A stretch of 64,000 bases of DNA. Origin: Pelodera strongyloides. Lineage: Eukaryota > Nematoda > Chromadorea > Rhabditida > Rhabditidae. The stretch is taken from NCBI GenBank assembly GCA_036852015.1, contig JAANDG010000593.1, forward strand, positions 1-64,000, written 5' to 3'. Made by a program: the position numbers and the translations under genes. The number at the start of each line of letters is the position of its first letter. Position 1 is the stretch's first letter. The notes beneath the pieces are model-generated. The model was not told the origin of the DNA and made no database searches. It saw only the letters and a program-made list of their open reading frames with translations. Below, piece after piece: positions 1-12,333 of this stretch.

Positions 1-661
1 CATCTACGTTCCTAATGTATTTATGTTGTGGGGTCGATTTATTCTAATCGTCATAATTTTCATATAGTAATGGGGATGAAAAAAATATTTCAAAACAGGC
101 TGTTTTACCTCTTTAGTGCTGTCTTTGTGACTTCCCCTTTTTTATAAATTTTCTACCCGTTGATCTTTGTAAGATATTTTTTTAAGTTTGCATGTTGTTA
201 ACTTCTAATCTTAAGTTTGTGATAGTCAGTGGAATATGTATATGTAACGTGTATTATAGTGTTGATAGATTATTGTATTGTGGTTGTTTAGATAAGTAAA
301 GTTTTATTTATTTTGTTTCTTTCAACTTGCACCTTTGAACGCGAGAGGGTTTATGGATGCGGCGTTGCAGCACGTCATTTCATGTTCATGCTCGTACTCC
401 GTTGCCTAGGAACTATCAGTTATTATATGATTAACCTATCTCATAATCATGAATTTTACGAAACTTTCAGTTATCTTTCCTTGCGACTCGTTATTCTCCG
501 TGAAAAATCAACTTATTTATCTGTTGTAGGTACGTAAGCATGGCATGAATGAAACCGAGTTTTCAGATAAAAATTTTATTGATTCCTGAGATGCATTTTT
601 AGTTTAAGCCCGATTTGGAGAACGTCCGTTTGTTTGGTAATGGGTAAAGAAGCTGAAGGAA
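1..661. other. Region without a recognised gene (3' flank of glycine-rich gene)
   Basis: I see no supported coding region here. A plus-strand open frame at 313-537 has no family signature and no convincing splice context. On the minus strand an AATAAA polyadenylation hexamer lies at 575-580, about 82 bases after the stop codon of the glycine-rich gene, and fits as its 3' end signal. Confidence 0.5.
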
Positions 662-3019
662 TTAGCCGAGGAATCCTGAAATGTATTTTTGAATGATAAC
701 GAAATAAAAATATCCTATCTATTTGTCGTAGTTTCGTTATCAATCTTTTTTTTATCTATCTCGCATCCATCTCTAGCTCGCTATCTCTAGTATTTCTACA
801 TCTTTCTCTTTCTTTGAAAAAGAGAAATCCACAATAGATATGAGGAAACTATTACCAAGTCCAGTTCCGATTCCAGCGTTAACGGGTCCGGCTCCAAGTC
901 CGAGGTTTCCGCGACCGTTCATGTCAGGGCGTCCTGAGATTTCATAGATTTGATTCTTTATTTATTTTATTTTCATTAGACTGATCAGTTGTAAAAAAAA
1001 AACTAGAGGGTTGACACAAAGAGGGCAGAATGGGGTAGAGTGGCGCACCGGTCGCGCACATTCCTTAGAAGAAGTTGTGCTATTTGTGCGCGAGGTTTAC
1101 GCGTTGTGCGGCTGCTGCGGCCGCATGTTGTAAATAGGTAAAACATACCGAAACCTTGTTGCTGTCCCTGGAATCCACCACGGCCTCCACCGTTGAAGCC
1201 TGAAAGGAAATTAATTGAGGAAAGAAAGCTCTAGGATCTGACGAAGCTCAGGAAGCGATAAATATAGGCTATCATTTTGCCCATAGCATTGCCCTTGAGC
1301 TTGAGCAGTCAACAATTATTAGGTAAATCAGTTACGGCTACATACACATGGCTCAATTCCTCTGATTCAGATACAGTATTCGAATTTACCTTGTTGTCTG
1401 CCGAAACCCTGGTTGTTGAATCCGCTGTTACCACGGAATCCCGAGTTGAATCCTGAAATGTAACCATGTAAATAAACTGAGACATGTAAACATCATAAAC
1501 ACCTAACCTATGCTGATATGGATTATGTCTTTCAAAGTAGCATCTCACTCGTCTCTAGTTTCTATGTAACAGCAGGCATATAATAAATGGATTGTCGTCT
1601 TATTGTTATGTGTTTTGTTTATTTTGTGGTATTTGTTAGTGAAACATCGTTATTTTAAAGGGAGAGGCCCATGAGAAAAAAGTTGTTCTTATTTTATTTA
1701 CACAGGATGTCCGGAATTTTAGAAATAGTTCTGTGAAAACAGCATTTCTTTACACCTAGAATTCAGAGAGTTATTCCCCGGCAAACTGTTCGGCCAGGTA
1801 CCGTAGTCAGAACGTTTTTTCGGTTTATATCCGTTTATTTTCATCCTTTCTTTTCAAAGTATGTTGAAACGAATGAAAATCATTCCTATGATATTAACAG
1901 GGCGTTTCCAATACTGTAATGCCCAAAAGCGCAAAAATTGATTCTGACTACGGTACCTGGCCGAACAGTTTGCTGGAGAATAACTTTGCGAGTTCTAGGT
2001 GTAAAGAAATGCGGTTTTCACAGAAGTATTTCTAAAATACCGGACATGCTGTGTAAGTAAATTAAGGACAACTTTTTTCTAATGGGCCTCTCCCTTTAAA
2101 GCAGTCTTGCACCTACTTCTAGAAATTTGCATATGATACACATATCCGATATATCCTATGCAAAATGTTGGTGCCCGTCCATCGCTTCCGGCACCAAATT
2201 TTTTACACAGGATACGTAGAATATGCGTATCATATGCAAATTTCCCAAAGTAGGTGCAATTCGGCTTTAACCTGCGAACCTTGTTGTTGTCCGAAACCGC
2301 CTCTGCCTCCGTTGAATCCACCATTGCCGCGGAGGCCTACATTTGCCTGCTGGCCAGCGACACCAAGACCGGCCCTTGAACCAACTGGAAATGTTTCTTT
2401 AAAGCGGTGTAAACATGGTTGTGAAGTGTGGCATTTGTTCCATTCTGTGCCGGATTGCACAATTTGCATATAACACTGGGTACACATACAATGTCAGAGT
2501 TACCAATATGATTCAAATCAACATGTTTCACACATGTTTCGAGTAGCCAGTGCGAGTTTATTTATTTAGTCATATAGGTATTTAATAAATCCATGTCTTA
2601 TATTCATACCAAATTTCCCAAGTGAGTTGAATACGTACAGAAACAGCAGAAAGCGATATGTTCCAAAAAGTTACTCTTTTTGTGCTGCATGGGCGTGAGA
2701 AACATTGTTCTCATTGGAGCCTAAGACCTAACCGAGACTCGTTGTTAGGTAAAGCACAAAAAAAACCCAGAGACCGCATTCACCAACACGCAGGGAGCCC
2801 TCCCTGGCCTCCCCAGGGAGCTAAAGAGTGCCAGAGCAGAAGAGATTCAGAGAGCTCGTGAGCCTAGGGAGGGCTCCCCGTGTGTTGGTGAATAGGTCCT
2901 CAGATTGGGCGCTATCTTCCAGACGCTAAGAGGCTAAGGATAAAATATTAAAGCTTACATCCAAATTGCGCCACAGCCATGGCAACCAAAGCCGAAAGGG
3001 CAACGATTTTGAGCAGCAT
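662..3019 (-). CDS. Small secreted glycine/glutamine-rich protein, six exons
   Basis: Exons (minus strand, 5' to 3'): 3019-2959, 2384-2280, 1452-1390, 1199-1149, 933-856, 675-662; together 372 bases, 123 residues plus TAA. Residues 1-18 form a classic signal peptide (MLLKIVALSALVAMAVAQ), so secretion is likely. The mature part is low-complexity Gly, Asn, Gln, Arg and Phe, with repeats of the type GFN-x-G-x-RG and QQG; each internal exon carries roughly one repeat. All five introns are phase 1, so exons can be gained or lost without changing the frame. Acceptors are TTTCAG, TTCCAG or TCTCAG. The start is the first ATG ahead of the signal peptide; TATA-like sequence lies at about 3050 and 3098-3106. 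The type resembles nematode glycine-rich secreted or antimicrobial-like peptides, but I do not recognise a named family, and function is unknown. Introns 2-3 carry foldback elements. Confidence 0.82.
1654..2100. mobile_element. Foldback (MITE-like) element in intron of the glycine-rich gene
   Basis: The two ends are long imperfect inverted repeats of about 160 bases. The left arm starts TTTAAAGGGAGAGGCCCAT and continues to the GGTACCGTAGTCAG region near 1800-1810; the right arm is its reverse complement from about 1937 to 2100. Both ends finish in TTTAA, which suggests a TTAA-type target. No coding capacity is visible. Confidence 0.8.
2096..2274. mobile_element. Short inverted-repeat element, ATTTGCATATGATAC family
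   Basis: It begins TTTAAAGCAG at 2096 and ends CGGCTTTAA at 2274, with inverted AAATTTGCATATGATAC segments inside. It directly abuts the foldback element at 1654-2100 and shares its TTTAA end. A second copy is at 30538-30714. Confidence 0.6.
2772..2899. mobile_element. Hairpin element, ATTCACCAACACG family, copy 1
   Basis: The arms read ATTCACCAACACGCAGGGAG and the reverse complement ending GTGTTGGTGAAT. Two further copies lie at 17700-17834 and 48193-48295. It is in intron 1 of the glycine-rich gene. Confidence 0.75.
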
Positions 3020-3299
3020 CTTTTTAGAATATAAGTCGATAGATGTAGCACACTTTATATCAGAAATCGATCTGATTACTCTTTCACACTTCACCGGTCG
3101 TTTATATACTGTCCCTTAAAGATAATATTTCATTAAATGAGAGATGCATTTGGGAAACGTAGCCCCAATTTTGTCGATTTTGCCGAATGACCACGACATA
3201 ATAAACAAAAAAAGGTGGGAGAGAAGCGATCAGAGTTTGATCACTTTTCCGTAGATAGGTTTAGAGCTGACCGTCTATTGGTGAACTTCGCAAAGGAAT

Positions 3300-3346
<47 letters not shown>

Positions 3347-4772
3347 AGATAATCATGAGATAAGAGGAGATACGAGAGATTGTGTGAGAGAGAGAGTTAG
3401 AGAGAGACGAAGGGAGAAGATCTCCGAAAAACCAAAAAGTTTCAAAAACAGTTTATTTGGGAAACAGAGGTGTTGACTGCTGACGTTTCAGTTTTGACGC
3501 ATCAGCCTTGAACCAGGAATGCACATAATGGTTTGTCGCACGGAAAAAAGGTGGTCTACCACAGGGCGCACTTTTAGGGTGCTCCATAGATGAGCGCACT
3601 TTTGGCGCACAAATGGCTAAATTTTATTTGCGCCGCGACTGAGTTTGGTTAGTGAGAGCAAGAGCCGAGTATGATAAAGGGAAAATGTAGAGACTTTCTG
3701 ATGTTGAGCACAACTCTGTGACGCGAGGTGTATTCATTTTATTGTGAGAATACTTTGATACGAGATCTTACTCTGCAAAATACTGTGACGAGATTTACAT
3801 ACCCCATTCCCATATCATATATTGAAGCTTTTTTCGATTGCGGAGGAAAAAGGTGCTCAATCGCTATCCTGGGCGATGATGTGAACGTGAACTAACTGAA
3901 ATCAAAAACCCCGGACCGTGTATTTCAGACACGGGACCCGCGCGGAGTTCGGATTCTTGCGAAGACGGGTCTAACCTTAACCTTTAACCTTATGTTGAAC
4001 ATCTACATTCCCGTACATTGAAACGTATGTTGAACAACTTTACTGCACTCAACTACACTCAAAATATGGGAATGTAAATGTTCAAAATACGTTTCAATAT
4101 GAAGGAGTCGAGTTGTTCAACACTTATTCTGTCGTCTAATAAAATAAACGTAAATTTCATTGACTCCCAGCAGATGGCGTACCCAATCTATCTTTTAGCT
4201 AACTCAAGCGTAACTCAGCATTCAATAATCCTGTCAGCGGTACCATGCCATACCGACGCTCTTGTCCATAGCAGATACGCGCTCCTCAGGTTTTCGTTGA
4301 CATGCGCGGGGTTAGCGAGATACGTAAGTGTCCAAAGATAGGGTTGAGAAAGATACACCCGCCTGTAGGAAACCCAACCCCTTGCCCCGAGCTAGGGCGT
4401 TTATGCGTACGAGCGTACGTTTCAGGTATAAATAGCATTAACTGGTGAACTTTTAACTTTTTTGACTCGATTGCGACCTCATTCTCGCCTGTGCTCAGGA
4501 CCTCTGCGGAACATGACATAAGCAATCCCTTGAATAAAGGTGCGCGGTCTTATTGTTAGCGTAAAAAGAAATTCTGTGTATTAATTTTGAGAACAGAGCT
4601 AACAAACATGTGAAGAAAGCATTCACTAATCATTAGTTTTCTCGTAGGATGATTCCAATAATAGTTTTATTTGTATTTTCGCGTCTCATACTTGGTTCTC
4701 TCCTTTCCTTTGTAATGTCGGAATTTTGTCAATGCTTCAAGTTTCAATTACACTGTAACTTGTTTCAGTGAA
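3020..4772. promoter_or_regulatory. Intergenic region between two divergent genes
   Basis: No gene is seen. The glycine-rich gene (minus) and the Rab gene (plus) are divergent, so this holds both promoters. TATATAAAC on the minus strand near 3098-3106 and ATATAAAG nearby are TATA candidates for the glycine-rich gene. GATA-type hexamers occur near 3117 and 3345-3360. A (GA)n microsatellite runs over about 3303-3343. Confidence 0.45.
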
Positions 4773-5427
4773 ATGGATTTTTACCGCGAATTTAAAATTG
4801 TTGTCCTCGGTGACTCGGGTAAGCAATTGTATGTAATTGCTTGTTGACAATGATGATGCATGTAAAGTTGTATGTCAATTAATGCGTTCATTGGAATATT
4901 ATATTTAAATTATAGGAGTGGGGAAATCGAGTATAGTTCGTCGTTATGAAAGCAAAGGATTTGACTCGAATATTACTACAACAATTGGAGCTAATTACGT
5001 CGTTACATCCACGTAAGTGTTTAATTTTGGTTATTCTGACTTACGCTTCCCAGCTGTAAATACATAGTATACGCAACCACGTCCGCAGTTTATTAATCCC
5101 TGACGGAACTTGGTCAGTGCGCCGCCTACACTGCGCCTGAAATGGGTGAGCGGCCATGGGTAGGCCCACCCATTTTTGTAGGCCGCGCACCGGCCAAAAC
5201 TTCGCATTGTGTGGCGCACTGCACTCTAGTCGTGCATAGTATAATAACAAACGTTCTAATGTTGGAAAATGTCTCTTTACTTCTCAAAATTTATTGAATT
5301 TTTTTTTAGCTTTCTTGGCTTCACGACACTGGACCTAAACATTTGGGATACCGCGGGACAAGAAAGATACCGATCCACAGTAAGTTTACACTTTGTTTAA
5401 GCTCTCGGACCTGCCTCCCTCTCTCTC

Positions 5428-5476
<49 letters not shown>

Positions 5477-6500
5477 CTCTCGCTCTCGCATAAACGGAAT
5501 AACATAATCTGTCTAAACTCTTACATTATCAGTAAGGACAGCATCTACTGAAGAAACTTCCAAAATAGGTAATCATCAATTCAGATACCCATGTATCTAC
5601 ACAAAGCAGACGCCATCTTAATAGTGTACGACGTCACTAACGCTGTTTCGTTCAACAGCGTGCCAAGGTTTATGCAGGGTGAGATTTTTTTTGAGCTTAG
5701 GAAGGGACAGAGAGAAACAGAGAGAGAAACAGAGAGAGAGAGAAACATAGAGGTAAACGATGAGCCTTGTATGTAGAGGTAGACAGAGAGATAGACAGAG
5801 GGAGTGTGAGAGAGAGAGAATAGGAGACGACGGTTCAGAGGCCCAGCGTTAGCACCAAAAAACTACCATTCACCCATTTTTCAGAAGTCTACCGAAGCAG
5901 CCCTGACCGGCTACAGATTGCAATTGTCGGCAACAAAATAGATCGTACCGCCGCTAGACAAATACCCCATGAGGACGGTCTCAACCTCGCTTTACAAAAC
6001 AATGCGGTACGTTTTTTATTTTCCTAAAGGCTGTAGCGACATTCTATTATAGCGATCTCTAGCGATATTCTCTATTGTGTCCGCGTGAAACTGATATCAG
6101 GCCACCATAACCTTATACGGTCTTTTGTATTACAAAACTACCATTCCTCTTATCGTAATAATATCGCAACGCCGCGCCTCTACCATTTCCATTGTATGAT
6201 TACGGTACATCGTAAACGCTCATAGGTCATTAGCGTATTCACGTATTAGTGTTCTACCGTAATATCTACAAAGCACTACCGTAATTACGCCTACCGTAAC
6301 CCAAAATAACCTCCCCATTTCAGCTATTCTTCGAAACTTCGGCCCTCGACAATGAAGGCATTGAATCCGGGCTCTCACAATTGTCATTAAAATTACTCGA
6401 AAATCATCGTGAAAAAAATATCGAAAGGCCAGCAAAAGGTTTCATTTTAAACGAAAACCCCTGCCAAGCAGCCACGAATAGGTGTTGCAGTTTCTTCTAA
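4773..6500 (+). CDS. Rab-family small GTPase, complete, six exons
   Basis: Exons: 4773-4818, 4916-5012, 5310-5379, 5585-5678, 5885-6006, 6324-6500; 606 bases, 201 residues. GTP-binding motifs are intact: P-loop GDSGVGKS at residues 13-20, TTIGA in switch I, WDTAGQE at 60-66, NKID at 119-122 and ETSA at 147-150. The C-terminus RCCSFF has the double cysteine expected for geranylgeranylation, so the protein should cycle on membranes in vesicle traffic. Sequence around STIPMY and NKID resembles the Rab5/22/31 group but is divergent, so I assign no subfamily name. The ATG lies five bases after TTTCAG, a likely spliced-leader acceptor. An AATAAA signal is at 6520-6525. Intron 3 has a (CT)n microsatellite and intron 4 GA-rich sequence. 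The gene converges on exons ending at 6755 on the minus strand. Confidence 0.9.
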
Positions 6501-6754
6501 AAAATAATTATGGTATGATAATAAATATATTTATTATGTGAAGTGTTTGTTCATCAATCTGAATACCAAGAGAGCACAAATATAAATAGGAAGTGCCATG
6601 TTCGTGAAGCACACAAATCAATGAAAAAAGTAGGAATGGTGGTTTATCATCTACAGCATACACGTATACAGTGCAGTACGTATTATACCGTAATTTTTAA
6701 ATGATGACGATTCATGCTGTCACTTAGAGTACGCTCAAAGAACAAACAGGTATT

Positions 6755-9700
6755 CTATGTACACGCACGCGCTGTGTTCCGCTTGCGCAGGTTATCAGCA
6801 AGTAGATGAATCTTCCTTTGGATATCCGCCGGCGGGTGCCGGCAGGGGTGCTGGTCGCGAGAGCGTACGTACGCTCCCCGGTTGAGTTCGGAGGCGCCCG
6901 GAGGTGTTTGTAGGAGACGCGTCAAGTGTACGGTCGCTACATCACCTAGCTGTGAAGCCGTTACGGACAGGGCCAGTAGTGCTCACCGTGAACGAGGACG
7001 AGCCTCCTGGAATAATGACCGCCCCCTAGCCAATTTTTGGAAAAGCTCCGCAAGGGGCGACGAGATAAGTTCCTTCCTGGAAGATATAATTAGTAGAATA
7101 ACATTTTTTTCATTTCTTGATGGCCGCCGAGGAACATTTTACATCACATTCAGCAATAGTAATGTACATATGCGAACTAACTCTTTTCAGGCACCTAAGA
7201 CTGCAAAGTTTTTGCGGCTACAACATGGCGCAATTAGCTCCGCATTGAAATTAGCTCCGCATTGGTGCCTTCCGGATCCGCGGTGACGGCGAGAAAAAAG
7301 CCCGAGATCGACAAAAGCCAAACGCTCGACATCCCATAACAAGTAGTTCCCCAACGATACACTCGAACACAAAAACCTCGAAAACAATATAAATATTTAT
7401 CCCCTTAAAGACAAGAATTCCTACAACATACAGTGTATAAAATCTCAATAAAATTTCAAAACACCCTCGTTAAAAATACATTTCCACAAGGAAAGTTTCC
7501 ATAGTAAAATTCAGACAAAAAACTACAACATTCTACCAGAGCTAACTAAAAATCAGTGTAATACACTACAGTATTTCGAATCGATAAAAACCTAAAGCCA
7601 TATATCTCTTCTAAAAAAGCAGTCATAATAAAAACCGACGGCCTATAATATACATGCAAAAATTGATAAATTTCTACAATATGAGTCAAAAACCCTAGGT
7701 CATCCATGAAATTTCACCAATGCAAATTCCACTAAAATCTAACCCAATAAACAGTAATGTATAAAAGAGTAATTGTTAAAAATGGTTTGCCCGCAACGCA
7801 CAAATTTCATTCTAAATAAATAAATAAAATCTCATCTCTTAAAACACAGTTACAATACTCCGCTTTAGCGCTTACTCAGTTTACGGCAAGGAAATCGCCA
7901 AACTTTGGCCATTTTCGCGCCAGCCGTTCGCCGCGCACCTCCCGTCTTCCTCGACTGCACACCAAGTAATTGTCAAAGCGCAAACGCTTCCGCAAAGTAT
8001 TGAAACCAACAAGTCCACCAAAATGAGACCTAAATACGGAACAATAATCTCATCAGAACATATAATACGAGCTCAAAAACAGAAAATTGAGAATCTTTTC
8101 AAAGGTATAAGGCAGGAGGGATATCAACAGTGCCGAATGTATGGAAGCGAGAATCAAACAATAACCCACATTCCCATGCTAATAAGCAATCCATTCCCAG
8201 TGGTAATCACCATTATATTCCCAACCTGGGAACCGTTATGGGTACCGTAACTCCCAGTAATGCTCATTAGAAAACTTGCACGATGGCTGGATAGCACGAT
8301 AATAACTGTCCACTTCCGAAACTCACAACTACAGCATGGGAATGCGGACTATTAATATATGAATAGAGGAATGTAATAAGGAGAGTGTATCTGGACCTGG
8401 TTACAAATACAAAAAAGATAATACAAAGGGATAAAACAATTATCGTTACATTTTTACAAAGAAAAAAACAATAATTTCGCTTAATATTTACATTCAGCTG
8501 GAATGACTTACTTTTGGGAAAAATAAATGTTCGCTAAAAACGTAAATTATTTTAAAAAAGCTCTGCTAAAATCTCGAATCACTTTACCTAAACTTTGTAC
8601 TTTCATTGCCAAAATCTCATCGCTGTTCTACAATTAAAGCGGTATGACAAGCGGTTCCGGTACAGAATGGAACAATTTGCATACAAAACCAGATGTTATA
8701 CCACTTTACATTTCTTGAGAGATCATTCGGTAAAGAAGAGGAGTATCCTAAAGAAAAAGGCCAGTGCAGCAAAGAATATAGCCCAGTAAAAATCAATATT
8801 GTCGATCGATATTGTAGTTTGTGGTTTAGAAGGAGGGGGAGAAGAATCAATACTTGTATCACAGGTGCATCGCACCCTTCGCACCACCAACGCCTTGGAG
8901 ACAGAACAGTTGGCCGACCTGCAAAATGAATATATTATTAAAGAGGTATAGCACCGGTTTCACGTATGTTGGACGGCAACTTGCTCAATTCATAGTCGTG
9001 CACATCTGCATATAATACATAGGAATGCTGCTCTCCAAAAACCGGATGTTACACCGCTTTAAAACAATTTCAAAATGGTAAACATAACGGAAAACAATTA
9101 CTCAAACCACAGCACTCAAATTACCTTTTGTTAAATACCCTTGTGTGTGCCGCTCGCTTGTGCAACTTCGCTCCGTGCCAGCATCTCAGACACCGCGGGC
9201 CGCTTCTTCGCCAAATGCGAGCCCTTTGCTCCACCGGCGCGCACTGAATCAGAACAAACTGAGTTATGCGCTCCCTTTATTTATTAAAATCTACATAGTT
9301 CTCCTCTACCACACTTCCTTCCTCTCTCTTCTCTCAATCACACATCCCTCTCTCTAGCCGATCTCTCTAACTCGATCTCGATATCTCTCTTCATGTCTCC
9401 CTCTCTCTCTCTTTCTCTCTAACATCTCAAGCTAACACCTCCAAAATAAGTCCATATTCTGCACCCTTACCTTCGCACCACCAAACGGATTCCGTTTCCG
9501 GAGCCACGGTCGTCTGAGTCTGTTAACTTCTCCTTCCGCTAACGTTTCCGCATCCTTTGCCAAAGGTGGCGCTTCGCATAGCAAAGCCGACGACAAAAGA
9601 CGAGCCGACGAAGAATTCACGCAACTTGCTGAAACAATACTACGAGTAAAGAACAAACAATGAAAATTCACTAAAAAGAGTACTGTACATCCCAAAGTAC

Positions 9701-12333
9701 ACTTTTCACATAATCAGACAAATTCAATACCTCGTTACTCTGGCGCAACACTCTCAACCCACCAAATAAATCAACTCACCAAACTCCTACACTACAAACT
9801 ACAAAGCACCGTACCCGCTTCGAAATTCCTGCTGCTCAGCAGAAAACTGCTTCTAATGTCTCCTATCGATTGTTGCATCAACATCGAGTTGGACGTGACA
9901 GTGGGTACGAAGCCAGCGGATGGCGGCTGGATTCTTGGCCTTTGAAGCAACCGTTGTTGCGACTTGCTCCGATACGAGTCATCATTTCTGAAGACCGATC
10001 GTTGCATCAGAGCAACAGGGTCGACGGCACATCTAAATATGGAACTTCAAAGTCTTCCCCTTGAAAAAAACTCATAATGAGGACCACTTGGTTTACGGTT
10101 TACTGCCATGTTAAATACGTAAATAATAAAAGATATGTTTGCAAACTATACAAGGGGCATAAACCTCGGAGGCGTGCAAGAGATCCACCCAAATTTACAC
10201 CGTTGCCATACTTCTTATAAACTCCAAGCGAGCTCTTAGCTTGAGGTCGTGAGCTCGTAGCTGATTGCGAGTTAAGCCATAGCTAAATACAGAACATCCT
10301 CCATATGTTTATCTTTATCTAACCTTTCAGAAAGGGTAGCCGCTCGCAACGGTGTCCTCTGTCGACTTCGAGCCATCGTCGATTTCGCAACCGATTTCGG
10401 ATCTTCAAATCTACAACAAAAAGATGTAAATACAGATTTATCGTTTGTTTAGAAATACAGTACACAATGATTGGTCCAAGCGTAATTGTTTTGACTCCCT
10501 TCCCCTGTCCCAGAAATAAAATAGCAAATATGTTCATATTTTGGGTATCGGATCGACTGATCCGAAACCAGCACAAAATATCGCATAAAACAAAATATGC
10601 CACCAACCTTTCGCACAACTGTTCGCGGCTTCCACATGGCGCAGACAGGGAGTTGTTCAGGCCCATTCCCATTGTGGAACGTGGGGTTCGACTGGAAAGA
10701 TACATGTTTAAAGTGGTACGGCACGTGTTTTGTGAATTAGGTACCAACTGTTAGTAGGAACTGTTGTGAAGCCGTTCGTCCTAGGGTATCCTTTTGATTG
10801 CATATGTTTCTATGTGTGTAACAATAAACTATTATTGAAGGTGCACTTTACTTTTTCAACCACGAAAAGACCTTGGGACGAAAGAAATAACCCGAAAAGC
10901 AAATCCCAGATATCTTACCTAAGCGTGGCCGACGTAAATGACTTGCTCATCGTGTTCGGTACTGGAATCCTCGTCGGTCGCGGGTTCGAATACGAGAACG
11001 AAGTAAACAACGAAGTACTCGGCGACGTGCAGCACGACGGTGACAAGGGAGGACGGGGCATCGACGAACATCGACTGAAACCGAGTGGTATAATAATTAA
11101 TTAATTAATTAAAATAAATCCACCTGTTACGCTCCAACAGCCTGCTCCTTTATTAAAAGCTGGTTCAATACAGTGTCCATATCTCATGGCTAGTTCAGCA
11201 GAGGTTTTTGAGAAAGTGTTCTTGACTTCAGACTTCAGAGGCCACATTCACCATTCATTTCCACATAGGGAATTCCCCGTATTTTTCTCTGCGTGTCTCG
11301 CGCTAGAATGCTATTTTCCCTCCCCAGGGAATCGGAGTGGTAAATATGGCCTCAGGAGTGGATTGGGGGAGAGAACTCCCCCTCAAATTAGAAAACTTAG
11401 AACATTCCCCACTCACCGTCGGATTTCAAAGTCTCCGATTTCGATGCTCGAGTCCAAGTTCGCGATTCGGCCATAAAAGGGATCGGGCTCAAAGCTGAAA
11501 TTAAACCAATAATGTTAAATTAAATTAAATTTTTAAATTTGTTTTACGCTTCAAGAGCGTGCACCTTTATTCAAGGGAGTTCAAAGTACAGTTTCAAGGT
11601 TACACTAGCAGGTAACGAAACAAAACAATTAACTAATTGCCCGACCATTTTGCGGCACTATACTTCTGTATTTTGTACTTACAGAAGGCAACGTAACGAA
11701 AACCGTATGATGGCCAGAAACGGCAATTTTCCAGGACAGAAACACAATAATATTTAATGAACCATTATTTTTCACAACTTAACGAACCACTATTTACCAA
11801 TAAACAACGTCACCAACCCTCTGACAACATAAAAGCTGTCCTCGTTGCTGTCCGTGTCCCGTTGCGATCCAAAATCGGCACATATTCCCTCGCTTTCGCT
11901 TGACGAAGTACTACTGGCCGAGGTGAAGGGGAGATGCGTGATACTTGTACGAGGGCATGGGGTGGTGGTCTAAAAGGTGAAATTTGGAAACGGATGCTAT
12001 CCCACTGACATAAAAGTTACAACTGCAGCACGACGTATCCAACTATCCAGAATTTTACTCTCTCACCCTTGTCCTCTCTCTCTCTCTAACCCTCTCCAAC
12101 TCACCAATATTTCCGGGACTCCATCACCACAGGATAATAAAGCAGATTCAGAAGAAGAATTGGTAAATAAAATTTGTGAGCAATTGAGAAGATTGACAGA
12201 TTGATAAAGTGAGTCGTTGTTCTGATGAGATGATATGTTCCCTTTGGGTCCCAAGTTTTGGTGGTTCAGACCCGATTCGGTCGGGTCGACACAAGACCGC
12301 GGGCCTTCGGGTAGAGGGGCAAAGGTGTTGGCA
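6755..12333 (-). CDS. Unrecognised exon chain: possible C-terminal extension isoform of the kinesin gene, or a separate gene
   Basis: Exons in one consistent frame with consensus splice sites: 12333-12105, 11969-11818, 11494-11417, 11074-10919, 10691-10608, 10410-10324, 10032-9815, 9628-9471, then less certain 7954-7885, 7006-6987 and 6949-6755 (stop TAG). An optional exon 9243-9139 also keeps frame. About 480 residues, rich in Ser, Arg and Pro, probably disordered; no domain recognised. No in-frame ATG occurs before the exon at 11074-10919, which argues against an independent start. The first exon overlaps the last kinesin exon but is read in another frame. Its entry phase (2) matches kinesin exon 23 (13267-13134), so skipping the 98-base exon 24 would join them, giving a protein near 1,244 residues. 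The alternative is a separate downstream gene whose start I failed to find. Confidence 0.5.
8634..9062. mobile_element. Probable TTAA-ended repeat element
   Basis: It begins TTAAAGCGGTATGACA and ends ACACCGCTTTAA, with CCAGATGTTATACC and CCGGATGTTACACC near the ends. The TTAAAGCGGTATGACACGTGG theme recurs near 10710, 12355-12480, 18215-18320 and 22500, so it appears to be a family. No coding capacity is evident. Confidence 0.45.
11239..11352. mobile_element. Hairpin element, GGCCATATTCACCACTC family, copy 1
   Basis: The ends are inverted: GGCCACATTCACCATTC on the left and GAGTGGTAAATATGGCC on the right. Related copies are at 39113-39243 and, interrupted, at 49993-50500. It lies in an intron of the unrecognised exon chain. 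Confidence 0.7.

Noticed and set aside
6882..7286. 134-residue plus-strand open frame
   Set aside because: No recognisable domain; it lies over better-supported minus-strand exons with splice sites.
9121..9243. Terminal exon ending in TAA at 9121
   Set aside because: It stays open from 9243 but the protein looks non-coding in that frame and better downstream exons exist; kept only as an optional exon 9243-9139.
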